Assembly (NCBI GenBank): GCA_013377005.1 | Contig: JACABE010000007.1 | Location: forward strand, 55,963 to 119,962 | Length of the DNA stretch: 64,000 bases | Direction: 5' to 3' | Source: Bacteroidota bacterium | GTDB lineage: Bacteria > Bacteroidota > Bacteroidia > Bacteroidales > JACABE01 | In this document: positions 1 to 10,090 of the stretch, one piece after another | How the letters are laid out: each line of letters begins with the position of its first letter | Position numbering within the stretch: the stretch's first letter is position 1 | Made by a program: the position numbers and the translations under genes | Notes under the pieces: generated by a model | Told to the model about the DNA's origin: nothing | What the model saw: the letters and a program-made list of their open reading frames with translations, nothing else | The model's database searches: none

Positions 1-159
1 TATTTCAGAGGTGTTATTAAACCAAACATAAAGCTTGAAACAAACATCACAATTCCAACATCTATCAATGATGTTATAGTTCAATATGGACAATTTTCAA
101 AGAAAGTTGCCATATCAAATAATACTATTGATTGTATATTTGATTTGAATAGTTTTTAA
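1..159 (+). CDS. 3' end of a truncated surface-protein gene
   Basis: An open frame runs from the left edge to a TAA at 157-159 and encodes 52 residues rich in beta-forming and polar residues, ending DCIFDLNSF. The start lies outside the window. It stops 20 bases before the next gene on the same strand, so the two probably share a transcript. The tail has an alternating hydrophobic/polar pattern typical of beta-sandwich surface proteins, but I do not recognise a family. Confidence 0.55.
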   Translation, partial: YFRGVIKPNIKLETNITIPTSINDVIVQYGQFSKKVAISNNTIDCIFDLNSF

Positions 160-179
160 TTTAAAAATGGATAATTAAT

Positions 180-1673
180 ATGAAAACTATAACCACTGGT
201 ATTGGAATAATATTATTCGTTGGGTTAATATTGACTTCCAGCACACATGCTCAGTTAACATTAACTTGCGAGTCTGGCAATAAAACCAATGAAACATCAG
301 CTTGCTGGGATTTAGAAACTGTTAGTTATGTAAATGACAATTTAGCAATTACCGGAAGTTATTCAGTTCAAAGCAACCTATTAACAAATCCTCTGCCTAC
401 TGCTTGCTTTATCAAAACACCATGGATGAAAATGGGTTCTGGAAATATTACATTTAAAGCAAAATTAAGTGCAGCAAACGGAACTACCAGAGGAATTATT
501 TTTTCTTATATTGCTTATGAACCACTTAATCCGCCATACTATGAAGCAACTCCTGTAATTTTTGATTCTACTAAATGGAGTTCTATAAATACTAATCAGA
601 AAACTATTTCTTCTACTATACCAACTTCAATAGCTAATTCTGATAAAGTTTATAAAATTAGAATTAGTTTTGTCGGAACAGGAGGAGATTCGAGAATTTA
701 TGGTGATGATTTTGTTATACCCGGAAATTATTGGTCTAATTCAGCCAATAATTGTTCGCCTTTGCTAACAATTCAAGATACAGATAATGATGGTGTTGAA
801 GATATTCAGGATGCGTTTCCAAATAATCCATACAGAGCAAATAAATATTTTTTCCCTATACAAAATCATTTTTCATCTTTAGCTTTTGAGGATTTATGGC
901 CAGCAAAAGGAGATTTCGATTTCAATGATGTGGTGGTTGATTATAATTCGGAAGTAATATCAGATGTAGAAAATCAAGTAGTTGAAATAGATTATCAGTT
1001 TAAAGTTCGTGCTATTGGAGCAAGTTTTAAGAATGGATTTGGATTTGAATTAACTAATATAAATCCAAATTCAATAAGAAATGTTACCGGAGCTATTATA
1101 AAACCAGGAAGTATATATTCGATAGCAGCTAATGGAACAGAAAATGGGCAAACAAGTGCAACTATAATAGCTATTGGAAATGTATATGATGTTTTACCTT
1201 ATCCTGGAGGAAATACTACAGGCGTTAATACAACATTAGGGGCTCCTTACTCCACACCTCAAATTATTAACATTAAAGTTAGCTTTATTGAAAATGGAGT
1301 AGCCGGATCTTCCGGACCAGTAAATATCTCTCAGTTAGGCTCCAATACATTTAACCCTTTTATCATTGTAAATCAAAATAGAGGAAGAGAAGTTCACTTA
1401 GCAGACCACAAACCTACTTCATTAGCAAATACTGCTTTATTTGGAACACTTCAAGATGACAGTAATCCTGGAATCGGAAGATATTACAGAACAAAAACAA
1501 ATTTACCTTGGGCTATTAATACTTACCAAAGCTTTCAATATCCTATTGAAAAAACAGAAATTACAAAAGCATACTTAAAATTAATCGACTGGGTTATAAG
1601 TAATGGTACACAATATAATGATTGGGATTCAAACACAGCATATCGAGTAAATTCCTATATTTTCAATCATTAG
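180..1673 (+). CDS. LruC domain-containing (DUF4842) secreted protein
   Basis: 497 residues. Residues 1-24 form a Sec signal peptide ending in STHA before QLT. Residues about 25-195 look like a beta-sandwich domain. Residues 200-214 (DTDNDGVEDIQDAFP) form a calcium-binding, thrombospondin-type-3-like loop. The rest, beginning FFPIQNHFSSLAFEDLWP and containing KGDFDFNDVVVDY, matches the LruC/DUF4842 domain, which is common in Bacteroidota surface proteins and was named from a Leptospira lipoprotein. No lipobox is seen, so it is probably exported to the periplasm or surface. Its function is unknown. It follows a truncated gene closely and may be co-transcribed with it. Confidence 0.8.
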   Translation: MKTITTGIGIILFVGLILTSSTHAQLTLTCESGNKTNETSACWDLETVSYVNDNLAITGSYSVQSNLLTNPLPTACFIKTPWMKMGSGNITFKAKLSAANGTTRGIIFSYIAYEPLNPPYYEATPVIFDSTKWSSINTNQKTISSTIPTSIANSDKVYKIRISFVGTGGDSRIYGDDFVIPGNYWSNSANNCSPLLTIQDTDNDGVEDIQDAFPNNPYRANKYFFPIQNHFSSLAFEDLWPAKGDFDFNDVVVDYNSEVISDVENQVVEIDYQFKVRAIGASFKNGFGFELTNINPNSIRNVTGAIIKPGSIYSIAANGTENGQTSATIIAIGNVYDVLPYPGGNTTGVNTTLGAPYSTPQIINIKVSFIENGVAGSSGPVNISQLGSNTFNPFIIVNQNRGREVHLADHKPTSLANTALFGTLQDDSNPGIGRYYRTKTNLPWAINTYQSFQYPIEKTEITKAYLKLIDWVISNGTQYNDWDSNTAYRVNSYIFNH

Positions 1674-1725
1674 GAATTTATTAATTGTTCTGATTAGTAT
1701 AATTTATATTTGTTACAAGCTGGTT

Positions 1726-2952
1726 TTAAGGGCAATATTCTTCTACTTTTGATAAAGCTTCTTCGTAACCTAAACTTGCTGCTGCTTTTAAATCTTCACA
1801 ACTTCCTTTTTTATCTTTTTGGATGCTTTTAATAGCTCCTCTCATATAAAAAGCTTCGCCATCTTGTTTTATCTTTATCGCTTCATTTAAGTCCTCTATG
1901 GCTAAATCATATCTTTTCTGATACATATATACCTTCGCTCTACCCTTTAAAGCTTCAATATTTTTGGGATTAATAATCAAAACTCTTTTAAAATCAGCCA
2001 TTGCCGGAACTGCTTTATTAAGCTTAACATATAATTCTGCACGCTTAATCAATGCGTCTTCGTTGTCACGTTCTGAATTGATAACCTTCGAATAATCTTT
2101 CAAAGCTGCATCATTATTGCCCAAAACTGAATTACAATAAGCTTTTTTAATAAATACTGCAGGCAAAGATACTTTAAGTACAATTGTCAACTGCGTATAA
2201 TCTGCCAATGCTTCAGTGTATTTTTTTATTTGAAAATAAGCGTCACCTCTTTCGGCTAAAATTTCTTTTAAATTATAATTCAACGAAATCAATTTTGTAA
2301 GGTCGTTTATTGCTGTTGTCGGATTTCCTTTTTCCCAGTTTAGTTTTGCTCTTTCGTGATATGCTTCTGTATAATCGTTCTTTAATGTTATGGCTTTAGT
2401 GAAATCATTATTAGCTTCAGTGTATTTTTTCTGTTTAGCATATACGTTACCTCTTTCAAAATACAATACAGAATTTGACTTTTCATACTCTATTGATTTA
2501 TTATAATCTGCCAGTGATTTTTCATAATCGTGGCTTTCTTCATACATTATGGCTCGTTTTTGATAAACACTTGCAAAATTGGGTTTAATATTAATCGTTT
2601 TATTAAAATCGCTTAAAGCAGCTTTATAATTTTGTTGTTTTAAATAGTAAATTCCTCTGTAGAAATATACTAAATAATAATCTTTATTTTTTGAAATAGA
2701 AGTATTATAGTCTTTTAAAGCTTCTTCATTTTTACCCAATGCAAAAAAACAGTTTCCTCTATCTGCAAAAGCTTCATAGTAAAATGGACTTTTTGTAATA
2801 ATTTTATTATAAACCTCAATAGCTTCAATATATTTGTTTTTATGCATCAAATCAACCGCATCACTGTACATTATAGCTGATGACTGCGAAAAACCGTTTT
2901 GAAAAAAGATAATAAATCCTATTATTGAAAGATAATTTTTAATTTTTAGCAT
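1726..2952 (-). CDS. Secreted tetratricopeptide repeat protein
   Basis: 408 residues. The N terminus has a short signal peptide (residues 1-22, ending GFSQ). The remainder is about ten consecutive TPR units with the usual A-x-x-D/Y-[YF]-x-x-[AS]-I pattern, for example NKYIEAIEVYNKII and KNYKAALSDFNKTI. TPR arrays build protein-binding superhelices; no enzymatic domain is present. It is convergent with the LruC gene and divergent from pdxH, with only 32 bases between the two starts. A specific partner cannot be inferred. Confidence 0.85.
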   Translation of the reverse strand: MLKIKNYLSIIGFIIFFQNGFSQSSAIMYSDAVDLMHKNKYIEAIEVYNKIITKSPFYYEAFADRGNCFFALGKNEEALKDYNTSISKNKDYYLVYFYRGIYYLKQQNYKAALSDFNKTINIKPNFASVYQKRAIMYEESHDYEKSLADYNKSIEYEKSNSVLYFERGNVYAKQKKYTEANNDFTKAITLKNDYTEAYHERAKLNWEKGNPTTAINDLTKLISLNYNLKEILAERGDAYFQIKKYTEALADYTQLTIVLKVSLPAVFIKKAYCNSVLGNNDAALKDYSKVINSERDNEDALIKRAELYVKLNKAVPAMADFKRVLIINPKNIEALKGRAKVYMYQKRYDLAIEDLNEAIKIKQDGEAFYMRGAIKSIQKDKKGSCEDLKAAASLGYEEALSKVEEYCP

Positions 2953-2960
2953 TGTTATAG

Positions 2961-2968
2961 TAATTTTG
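2961..2968 (+). promoter_or_regulatory. -7 box TAATTTTG for pdxH
   Basis: TAATTTTG matches the Bacteroidota TAnnTTTG element 17 bases before the pdxH ATG. No TTG is found at the usual 19-21 base spacing. Confidence 0.4.
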
Positions 2969-2984
2969 TGAAAAATTTAAAATC

Positions 2985-3629
2985 ATGCAAGACGAGATTG
3001 CAAAAATAAGGAAAGATTATAAAAAATTTCAATTAATCGAAAGCAATATTGATTCCAATCCTTTTAAACAATTTGGGAAATGGGTGGATGAAGCTCTTGC
3101 AGCAGAAGTGGAAGAACCTACTGCTATGACACTTGCAACAATTTCAACCAAAGGTTTTCCTTCAGCTCGTATTGTTTTATTAAAAGGTTTTGACGAAAAA
3201 GGATTTTGTTTTTTTACTAACTACGAAAGTCGTAAAGGTAATCATATAAAAAAAAATCCAAATGTAGCATTGGTTTTCTTTTGGAAAGAATTAGAACGAC
3301 AAGTTCGCATTGAAGGAGAAGTAGTAAAAGTATCTCAAAAAGAATCGGATGCTTATTTTGCAACCCGCCCATTTGAAAGTCAGGTAAGTGCTAGCATTTC
3401 GGAACAAAGCACTACTATTCCCGATAGAAATTATATAGAAATGCTTCACCAGTTATTTTTAAAAAAGCAAAGTAACAAGCCCATTCAACGTCCTGAAAAC
3501 TGGGGTGGTTATCGCGTAATTCCCAGAAGAATTGAGTTTTGGCAAGGAAGAGAAAATCGCCTTCACGACCGCATTAAATATTGCAGCAAAGATGCAAAAA
3601 TCTGGAAAATAAAGAGAATAGCACCGTAA
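2985..3629 (+). CDS. pdxH: Pyridoxamine 5'-phosphate oxidase
   Basis: 214 residues, the usual family length. The protein is a flavin enzyme that oxidises pyridoxamine or pyridoxine 5'-phosphate to pyridoxal 5'-phosphate with oxygen. Diagnostic stretches are SARIVLLKGFDEKGFCFFTN (FMN site), RQVRIEG, and the C-terminal signature WQGRENRLHDRIKY followed by WKIKRIAP. It stands alone on the plus strand, divergent from the TPR gene, with a TAATTTTG box just upstream. Confidence 0.96.
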   Translation: MQDEIAKIRKDYKKFQLIESNIDSNPFKQFGKWVDEALAAEVEEPTAMTLATISTKGFPSARIVLLKGFDEKGFCFFTNYESRKGNHIKKNPNVALVFFWKELERQVRIEGEVVKVSQKESDAYFATRPFESQVSASISEQSTTIPDRNYIEMLHQLFLKKQSNKPIQRPENWGGYRVIPRRIEFWQGRENRLHDRIKYCSKDAKIWKIKRIAP

Positions 3630-3782
3630 ATGTTTTTAATTCTAACACTTTAATAAAAAGATGGTGTTATCCAAAGTTTATCATTTAATAGTTGAATTTT
3701 TGCTATATTGAGAATCTTTTATTCAAGATAAAACTTAATTTTAAAATTAATAAATTACATTCCTAAATATTGATTTTTTCAG

Positions 3783-3790
3783 TATTTTTG
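3783..3790 (+). promoter_or_regulatory. -7 box TATTTTTG for gatD-like gene
   Basis: TATTTTTG lies 53 bases before the GatD-like start in an otherwise featureless AT-rich spacer. No well-spaced TTG. Confidence 0.35.
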
Positions 3791-3843
3791 TACATTAAAT
3801 ATTATTAAGCAAACAGATTTTAAATCTACCTAAATCAATAATA

Positions 3844-5229
3844 ATGAGTGAAGATTTTTTTCAGGGATATAAAGGAGCATCCTTAGAAGTGCTAAAAAAA
3901 TACAATGTTCGCGTTTGGGGGCAAGCCAATGTAAATACAACCAGAGGCATTTTTCAAGGAACAATTTTACCACGTTCAGAAAATGATGATGACCAACATA
4001 TTGTTATGAAAATAATTACGGGTTATAACATTGGTGTTGATATTGCCAACATTACAGAAATGCATGAAACTGGATATAAAAAAGCCAATTACAAAATTCC
4101 TGAAAAAGAATTTCCTTATACTGAGGGTTTCCCAAAAGTTAAATTAATTGGAACAGGGGGGACAATTGCTTCACGTCTTGATTATCGTACAGGAGCTGTA
4201 ATCCCAGCTTTTTCTCCCGGTGAATTATATGGAGCCGTTCCTGAATTAGCTGATATTTGTAACTTAACAACCGAAAAAGTTTTCGCAGTATTCAGCGAAA
4301 ATATGGGCCCTGAACAATATAAAAAACTTGCTATTGCTATTGGAAAAGAAATAGAAAACGGTATTGATGGTATCATTATTGGTCATGGTACCGATACGCT
4401 TAGTCATACCGCAGCAGCTCTTACTTTTATGGTTCAGAATTCACCTGTACCTATTGTTTTGGTTGGCTCTCAACGTTCTTCAGATCGCCCGAGTTCTGAT
4501 GCAGCTCTCAATTTGATGCATGCAGCCACAGCAGCAGGTCATGGAAATATTGCCGAAGTTATGGTTTGTATGTTTGGTCCTACTTCCGACGAATATGGTT
4601 TGTTACATCGCGGAACTCGTGTTCGTAAAATGCATTCTTCCTATCGTTCCACATTTAGAACCATTGGAGATGTTCCTTTGGCAAGTGTTACCCGCAAAGG
4701 TGTTGTTCCTATAAAACCCGAATACAATCATCGTCGAAAAGACAGAAACGTTACCATTCTCCCCTATTTCGAAGAAAAAGTTGCTATCATCTATTATTAC
4801 CCAAATATGCAACCTGATATGATTGATTCTTTGGTTGAAAATGGTTATAAAGGAATTATCATTGCAGGTACAGGTTTGGGTCATGTTAACAAACCATTAT
4901 ATCCTGCTATCGAAAGAGCTACTGCAAAAGGTGTTCATATGTTTATGTGTGTACAAACCTTATGGGGCTACGCCCATATGTTTGTTTATGATACAGGTAG
5001 AGATTTAATGGCAAAAGGTGTAATACCTGCTATGAATATGTTGCCTGAAACTGCTTATATCAAACTGGGCTGGGTGCTTGGTCAAACAACTGACCCTGTA
5101 AAAGTTCGTGAAATGATGCTAAAACCTATAAATGATGAAATCACTCCACGTGAACCTTATAATGGTTATTTGATTTACCAAGGTGGCGTTAAAGAAGTGG
5201 AAGAGTTTATTAAAAAAGTGCATAAATAG
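3844..5229 (+). CDS. gatD: Archaeal-type Glu-tRNA(Gln) amidotransferase subunit D (asparaginase-like)
   Basis: 461 residues, about 100 longer than a bacterial asparaginase. Residues 1-95 resemble the GatD N-terminal beta-barrel (TRGIFQGTILPRSENDDDQH then GYNIGVDIANI), which is absent from AnsA/AnsB. Residues 98-461 are an asparaginase domain with the catalytic set T107 (GTGGTIAS), T183-D184 (GHGTDT) and K262 (RVRKMH). In archaea GatD releases ammonia from glutamine for GatE, which amidates Glu-tRNA(Gln). No gatE or gatB lies in the window, so the protein may work with a distant partner or as a free amidohydrolase. It is monocistronic, with 200-300 bases of spacer on both sides. Confidence 0.85.
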   Translation: MSEDFFQGYKGASLEVLKKYNVRVWGQANVNTTRGIFQGTILPRSENDDDQHIVMKIITGYNIGVDIANITEMHETGYKKANYKIPEKEFPYTEGFPKVKLIGTGGTIASRLDYRTGAVIPAFSPGELYGAVPELADICNLTTEKVFAVFSENMGPEQYKKLAIAIGKEIENGIDGIIIGHGTDTLSHTAAALTFMVQNSPVPIVLVGSQRSSDRPSSDAALNLMHAATAAGHGNIAEVMVCMFGPTSDEYGLLHRGTRVRKMHSSYRSTFRTIGDVPLASVTRKGVVPIKPEYNHRRKDRNVTILPYFEEKVAIIYYYPNMQPDMIDSLVENGYKGIIIAGTGLGHVNKPLYPAIERATAKGVHMFMCVQTLWGYAHMFVYDTGRDLMAKGVIPAMNMLPETAYIKLGWVLGQTTDPVKVREMMLKPINDEITPREPYNGYLIYQGGVKEVEEFIKKVHK

Positions 5230-5545
5230 TATTTTTAAGCATATAAACGTTGAGACTTTTCAGCTATTTTTAATAATAAACAATGTATTTTATAGAAAAA
5301 TCAATCAGTTAATAATCCTATTTTTATTTTTAGGTTAATGTTTAGTTAAATAATTTTTATTCTAATATTAATATTAATCAATTAAAATTCTATTTCTAAA
5401 AACAATTATTAATCAGTCGTTTAAACGGATTTCTATGTTAAATATGTATTAAGCATTTTTAAAAGCTAAATAAACGTCGAAATATTTATTTACTTTGCAA
5501 AGTTTTTAACTACAAAGAAATTAATACTCACTAATATAAAAAAAA
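5230..5545. other. 316-base spacer upstream of TonB receptor operon
   Basis: Very AT-rich, with no open frame of note and no clear terminator for the preceding gene. TTACTTTG near 5490 is a one-mismatch TAnnTTTG box about 50 bases before the receptor start. Nothing else was recognised. Confidence 0.4.
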
Positions 5546-8269
5546 ATGAAACAAATTACATCCTTTTTACTCTTTCTTTTTTTAGGAGCTGGATTGATGG
5601 CACAGCAAGGTAAGATTACCGGCAATGTCACCGATCAGGTTACAGGGAAAGCAATATCAGAGGCAATTGTACGTGTCGGGACACAACAAGTTACGTCTGA
5701 TGCGAATGGTTATTATGAAATTGGAGGTCTTAATTATGGAGAACAGACTGTTACAATTATTGCCATTGGTTTTGAAAATTACGAAACTACAGTAACAGTT
5801 TCTGCAACTCCTGTAAAAATTAAAGCTGAACTGGCATCAAAATCAGCAGCTGAAAATGACAGAAAAGGCATTACTGAAGTTAATCTTGCCGATTTAAGCA
5901 CAGAAGATGAAGGCAAAGATCAAAGTGTATCGGGCTTGCTACATTCTTCCGGTGACGTTTTTACCTCTACTGCAAGTTACACACTTGGCGCTTTGTATTT
6001 TAAAGTGCGCGGTTACGACGGCGAAAATTTCGCCACTTATATGAATGGTATTAACGTAAACGATGCCGAAAATGGCAGAGCCAGCTGGTCAGAATGGGGT
6101 GGATTAAATGATGCAACCCGCAACAAAGAATCTATCAATGGTATTAGTGCCTCTCGATTTTCTTTTGGTTCTTTAGGTGGTTCCACAAATATTATCACCA
6201 GAGCTTCGTTACAACGCAAACAAACCAAATTTACCTATTCTTTTTCTAACAAAACTTACACCAATCGTGCTATGTTTACCTATTCAACAGGTTTAATGAA
6301 AAACGGTTGGGCATTTACGGTTAGTGGTTCTCGTCGTTGGGGCGAAGGTGGCTATGTAAAAGGTGTTTTTTATGATGCTTGGGCCTACTTTTTTTCTGCC
6401 GAAAAGAAAATCAATAACCAACATAGTATTGGTTTTACAGCTTACGGTTCTCCAACAAAAAGAGGACAACAAGGTGGCTCCACACAAGAAGTTTATGATT
6501 TAACCGGAAGTAATTATTACAATCCAAACTGGGGTTACCAAAATGGTGAAGTTAGAAATGCTAAGGTAAAAAACTTTCATGAACCAATGATGATTTTAAC
6601 TCATTACTGGGATATAAATGAAAAAACGAAGTTAACTTCTTCCTTAGCTTATACTTTCGGATTTAACGGTGCTACTGCTTTAAATTGGTATAATGCTTCT
6701 GACCCTCGTCCTGATTATTATCGTAATCTTCCAAGTTATCAAAATTATATTACCGGACAAGAAGCAGGTTTAACAGCTTATAATATAAACTTAACAACTT
6801 TAGCTTGGCAAACTGATCCAAAGAAATCACAGATTGATTGGGATAGATTATATTATACTAACAAAACTTTAGCCCTTCAAGGAAAGCAATCTAGTTATAT
6901 AGTAGAAGATAGACGCAACGATCAACAACAACTAAGTCTAAATATTTTATTAAACTCCGAATTAAGCAGTAATGTAAAATTTGATGGAGGTTTTGAATTT
7001 CGCAAATTCAAAGGACATCATTTTAAAACAATGGATGACTTATTAGGTGGTACATATTGGGTTGATATTGATAATTTTGCATATCGCGATAATGGAATTG
7101 ATGCTATTCAAATACAAAATGATGCAAATAATCCTAACCGAATTATTAAAGTAGGTGACGTTTTTGGTTATGATTATGATATTTATTCTAATACTGGTTT
7201 AGTATGGGGACAAGTACAAGTTACCAATGATAAAATTGATTATTTTGCAGCAGCTAATTTAAATGCTACTTCTTTTTGGAGAAATGGTAATATGAGAAAC
7301 GGAATCAATTTGAATAACTCTTTTGGTGAATCTACAAAATATAATTTTGGAGATGGTGGTATCAAAGCCGGAATTACTTATAAAATAAATGGACGTAATT
7401 TTATTACTGCAAACTCTCAAGCCTCTTCAAGAGCTCCAAGTGTTTACAATTCATTTGTTTCGCCAAGAACCAGAAATACAGTAACAGCTGATATAAAAAG
7501 TGATAAATTTTGGACAGCTGATATCAGCTACATCTTGCGTACACCTATTTTTAAAGCTCGTTTAACTGCATATCAGACCATGATGTGGGATCAAAACGAA
7601 ATTAATAGCTTTTATGATGATAATTTAGCTACTTTCGTAAATTTTGCAATGTCAGGCATAAATAAAGTTCATCAAGGAATTGAATTTGGCGCCGAAATAA
7701 AAGCTTCTTCCACTGTTTCATTTACTGCTGTGGCTGCTATTGGTAGTTTTTATTATACCAGTAACCCCAAGGTAAATATTTCTTATGATAATGGTTCGCA
7801 ACCTGATGTTACAGAAACTGTTTATATAAAAAACTTCTTAATCAACGGAACTCCTCAAACAGCCGGTTCAATTGGTATAAATTATCGCCATCCTAAAAAT
7901 TGGTTCTTTAATGCCAATGTTAACTATTTTGGAGATAATTATGCTGATTTTAACCCTGAAAGACGTACAATATCTGCAATGCCTTATTCATTACCTAACG
8001 ATCCGAGAATTCCTGGTATTATTAATCAAACAAAATTTGACGATGGTTTTACTTTAGACGCTTCTATAGGCAAATCGTGGCAAGTTAAAAAAGTATATGT
8101 TAACCTTAACCTAAGTGTAAGCAATGTACTCGACAATACTTCTTTAATTACAGGCGGTTACGAACAAATGCGTTTTGATTTTGATACAAAATCAGTTAGC
8201 GAATTTATACCTAAAGTGTATTATGGATTTGGAAGAACCTTTTTCTTAAACCTTGGTATTAGATTTTAA
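5546..8269 (+). CDS. TonB-dependent receptor with carboxypeptidase-like N-terminal domain
   Basis: 907 residues. Signal peptide 1-19 (ending LMAQ), then a CarboxypepD_reg-like beta-sandwich at about 22-95 (GKITGNVTDQVTGKAISEAI), a plug domain near 110-220 containing YFKVRGYDGENFATYMNGI, and an outer-membrane barrel of aromatic-rich strands to the C-terminal Phe (FFLNLGIRF). It would import a substrate across the outer membrane using TonB energy; the substrate is unknown. The next gene, a DUF5689 lipoprotein 44 bases downstream, is its probable surface partner. This resembles a SusC-like system without a canonical SusD. Confidence 0.92.
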   Translation: MKQITSFLLFLFLGAGLMAQQGKITGNVTDQVTGKAISEAIVRVGTQQVTSDANGYYEIGGLNYGEQTVTIIAIGFENYETTVTVSATPVKIKAELASKSAAENDRKGITEVNLADLSTEDEGKDQSVSGLLHSSGDVFTSTASYTLGALYFKVRGYDGENFATYMNGINVNDAENGRASWSEWGGLNDATRNKESINGISASRFSFGSLGGSTNIITRASLQRKQTKFTYSFSNKTYTNRAMFTYSTGLMKNGWAFTVSGSRRWGEGGYVKGVFYDAWAYFFSAEKKINNQHSIGFTAYGSPTKRGQQGGSTQEVYDLTGSNYYNPNWGYQNGEVRNAKVKNFHEPMMILTHYWDINEKTKLTSSLAYTFGFNGATALNWYNASDPRPDYYRNLPSYQNYITGQEAGLTAYNINLTTLAWQTDPKKSQIDWDRLYYTNKTLALQGKQSSYIVEDRRNDQQQLSLNILLNSELSSNVKFDGGFEFRKFKGHHFKTMDDLLGGTYWVDIDNFAYRDNGIDAIQIQNDANNPNRIIKVGDVFGYDYDIYSNTGLVWGQVQVTNDKIDYFAAANLNATSFWRNGNMRNGINLNNSFGESTKYNFGDGGIKAGITYKINGRNFITANSQASSRAPSVYNSFVSPRTRNTVTADIKSDKFWTADISYILRTPIFKARLTAYQTMMWDQNEINSFYDDNLATFVNFAMSGINKVHQGIEFGAEIKASSTVSFTAVAAIGSFYYTSNPKVNISYDNGSQPDVTETVYIKNFLINGTPQTAGSIGINYRHPKNWFFNANVNYFGDNYADFNPERRTISAMPYSLPNDPRIPGIINQTKFDDGFTLDASIGKSWQVKKVYVNLNLSVSNVLDNTSLITGGYEQMRFDFDTKSVSEFIPKVYYGFGRTFFLNLGIRF

Positions 8270-8313
8270 TAAATAATAATTAATAGAACTTAAACATAAT
8301 AAATATATATAAA

Positions 8314-9597
8314 ATGAAAACATTCAAATTAAAAATAATAGGATTATTCATACTACTCGCTGTTATTAGCTTGAGCAGTTGTAAAAAAGATATTGAAACT
8401 CCTCCTTTTATCGAACCAACTTTTACGATGCCAACAGGAGCTACATTAAAAACTATTGCTGATTTTAAAGCTTTTGCAGGGACTACCTCAAAAGTTATTG
8501 ATTCAAATTGTTATATAAGAGGTATCGTAGTTGCTACCGACGAATCGGGCAATTATTATAAAGATATCGTTATGCAAGATACCACAGGTGGTATTGATAT
8601 TAAATTAGAAAAATACAGTATCTACAATGATTACCCACTTGGACAAGTACTTTATATTAACTGTAAAGGATTGTATTTAAGCAATGCCAATGGTACCTGT
8701 TCTTTAGGCTACAAAGGTGGAACCGGACTTGTAACTATACCAACTATACAGATTAATGCCCATGTTTTTAGAGATAAATTCCCTGGTGCTGTACCTGCTC
8801 CTGTTGTATTAAATTCTACTACATGTACTGATAGATATATTAATACCTTAGTTGTTTTTAACTATGTAAATTTTGCTGATGCAGGTTCTGTTTTTGCCGA
8901 TCCATTGAATGTATTGGGTGGTATGACTCCAAGAAATTTTTCTGACACTATGAGCACAACTGCAATAATAATGCGTTCGAGTACTTATGCTAATTTCAAA
9001 AATAATTTACTACCCAAAGGAAATGGAAATGTTAGAGGTATTTTAACCAAATACAATACATCTTGGCAATTTTGCATCAGAGATATCAATGATGTATATG
9101 GTTTTGCACCAGACCTTTCAATAATATTAAAAGAATCTTTTGCAGCATCATTGGGTAGTTTTACTCAACAATCTGTAATAGGAGATCAGGTATGGGCATG
9201 GTCTTCTTATGGAGCAACTGTATCTGGTTATGCAAGTTCTGTTTATAATGCTAACGAAGATTGGTTAATTTCTCCTGTTTTAGATTTAACTCATCATACC
9301 AATATTAAGTTCAGCTTTCAATCAGCTATGAATTACGGAACAGCAGGTCAAGGTATGAAAGTTTATTACTCAACTGATTATTCAGGAACCGGATCTCCTG
9401 CTTCTGCAACATGGACTGAGTTAACTTGTACATTATCTGCAGGTGGATGGGCTTGGACGTCTTCTGGCGATATTGATTTATCAGCTATTAATAGCACTCA
9501 TGCTTATGTTGCTTTTAAATATGTTTCCGGTACAGTTTCATCTGACGTTTCCACATGGGAACTTAAAAATGTATTGATAAAAGGAACTCATAACTAA
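8314..9597 (+). CDS. DUF5689 / choice-of-anchor J surface lipoprotein
   Basis: 427 residues. The lipobox SLSSC puts the lipidated cysteine at C23, followed by KKD. Residues about 38-255 match DUF5689, an OB-like domain seen in Bacteroidota lipoproteins encoded after TonB receptors (CYIRGIVVATDESGNYYKDI). Residues about 265-427 form a choice-of-anchor J type beta-sandwich (NEDWLISPVLDLTHHTNIKF). The gene lies 44 bases after the receptor and ends at a strong terminator, so the two form an operon. The role is probably ligand capture at the cell surface; the ligand is not known. Confidence 0.82.
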   Translation: MKTFKLKIIGLFILLAVISLSSCKKDIETPPFIEPTFTMPTGATLKTIADFKAFAGTTSKVIDSNCYIRGIVVATDESGNYYKDIVMQDTTGGIDIKLEKYSIYNDYPLGQVLYINCKGLYLSNANGTCSLGYKGGTGLVTIPTIQINAHVFRDKFPGAVPAPVVLNSTTCTDRYINTLVVFNYVNFADAGSVFADPLNVLGGMTPRNFSDTMSTTAIIMRSSTYANFKNNLLPKGNGNVRGILTKYNTSWQFCIRDINDVYGFAPDLSIILKESFAASLGSFTQQSVIGDQVWAWSSYGATVSGYASSVYNANEDWLISPVLDLTHHTNIKFSFQSAMNYGTAGQGMKVYYSTDYSGTGSPASATWTELTCTLSAGGWAWTSSGDIDLSAINSTHAYVAFKYVSGTVSSDVSTWELKNVLIKGTHN

Positions 9598-9620
9598 AAA
9601 AGTATAATCATTCTTAAAAG

Positions 9621-9652
9621 AGCCCATCTTGCTATTATGATGGGCTTTTTTT
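9621..9652 (+). terminator. Intrinsic terminator of receptor operon
   Basis: Stem GCCCATC (9622-9628) with GATGGGC (9639-9645), ten-base loop, then seven T. It ends the TonB receptor/lipoprotein operon. Confidence 0.85.
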
Positions 9653-10090
9653 GTATATACATAATCTCATCCCTCTAAATTTAATTACACTATCTTACAT
9701 CGAGTTATCAATAGAACTATGATAATGAGTGCAATTATACTCCGCTTCATCATTCAAACTTAATCTACTTACATACTTAATTTTATATTCTTATGGCATA
9801 TATGGCATAAAATTTAAAAGAAAAAATACACTCAGGATGTATCAGTAAACAGAATACACATAACGATGAGACCAATTCATATTACTACTCCGTTGAAATA
9901 CTACAACTGATAGCAGTAATACAATGACAAGCAAGATAAATAGCATTATAGCTAAACGAAAGCCATCATACAAAGAAAAAAAGTAATTGAAAAAAGTTTG
10001 CTATGGCTATTTTAAACCTTTCTCAATAAAATTTCCTTTTTTAAAATCCTAAATTTAGTTGTTTTTGTCAAGCTGCTTAGGGCTGGGAAC
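9653..10090. other. 438-base apparently non-coding spacer
   Basis: No open frame longer than a few dozen codons and no RNA fold that I can support. It contains a small direct repeat (TGGCATATATGGCATA near 9793). It separates the receptor operon from the minus-strand LRR gene, which stops at 10091. Confidence 0.4.

Noticed and set aside
3630-3680. TAACAC/GTGTTA hairpin after pdxH as a terminator
   Set aside because: Only six base pairs, with a 14-base loop and no T run.
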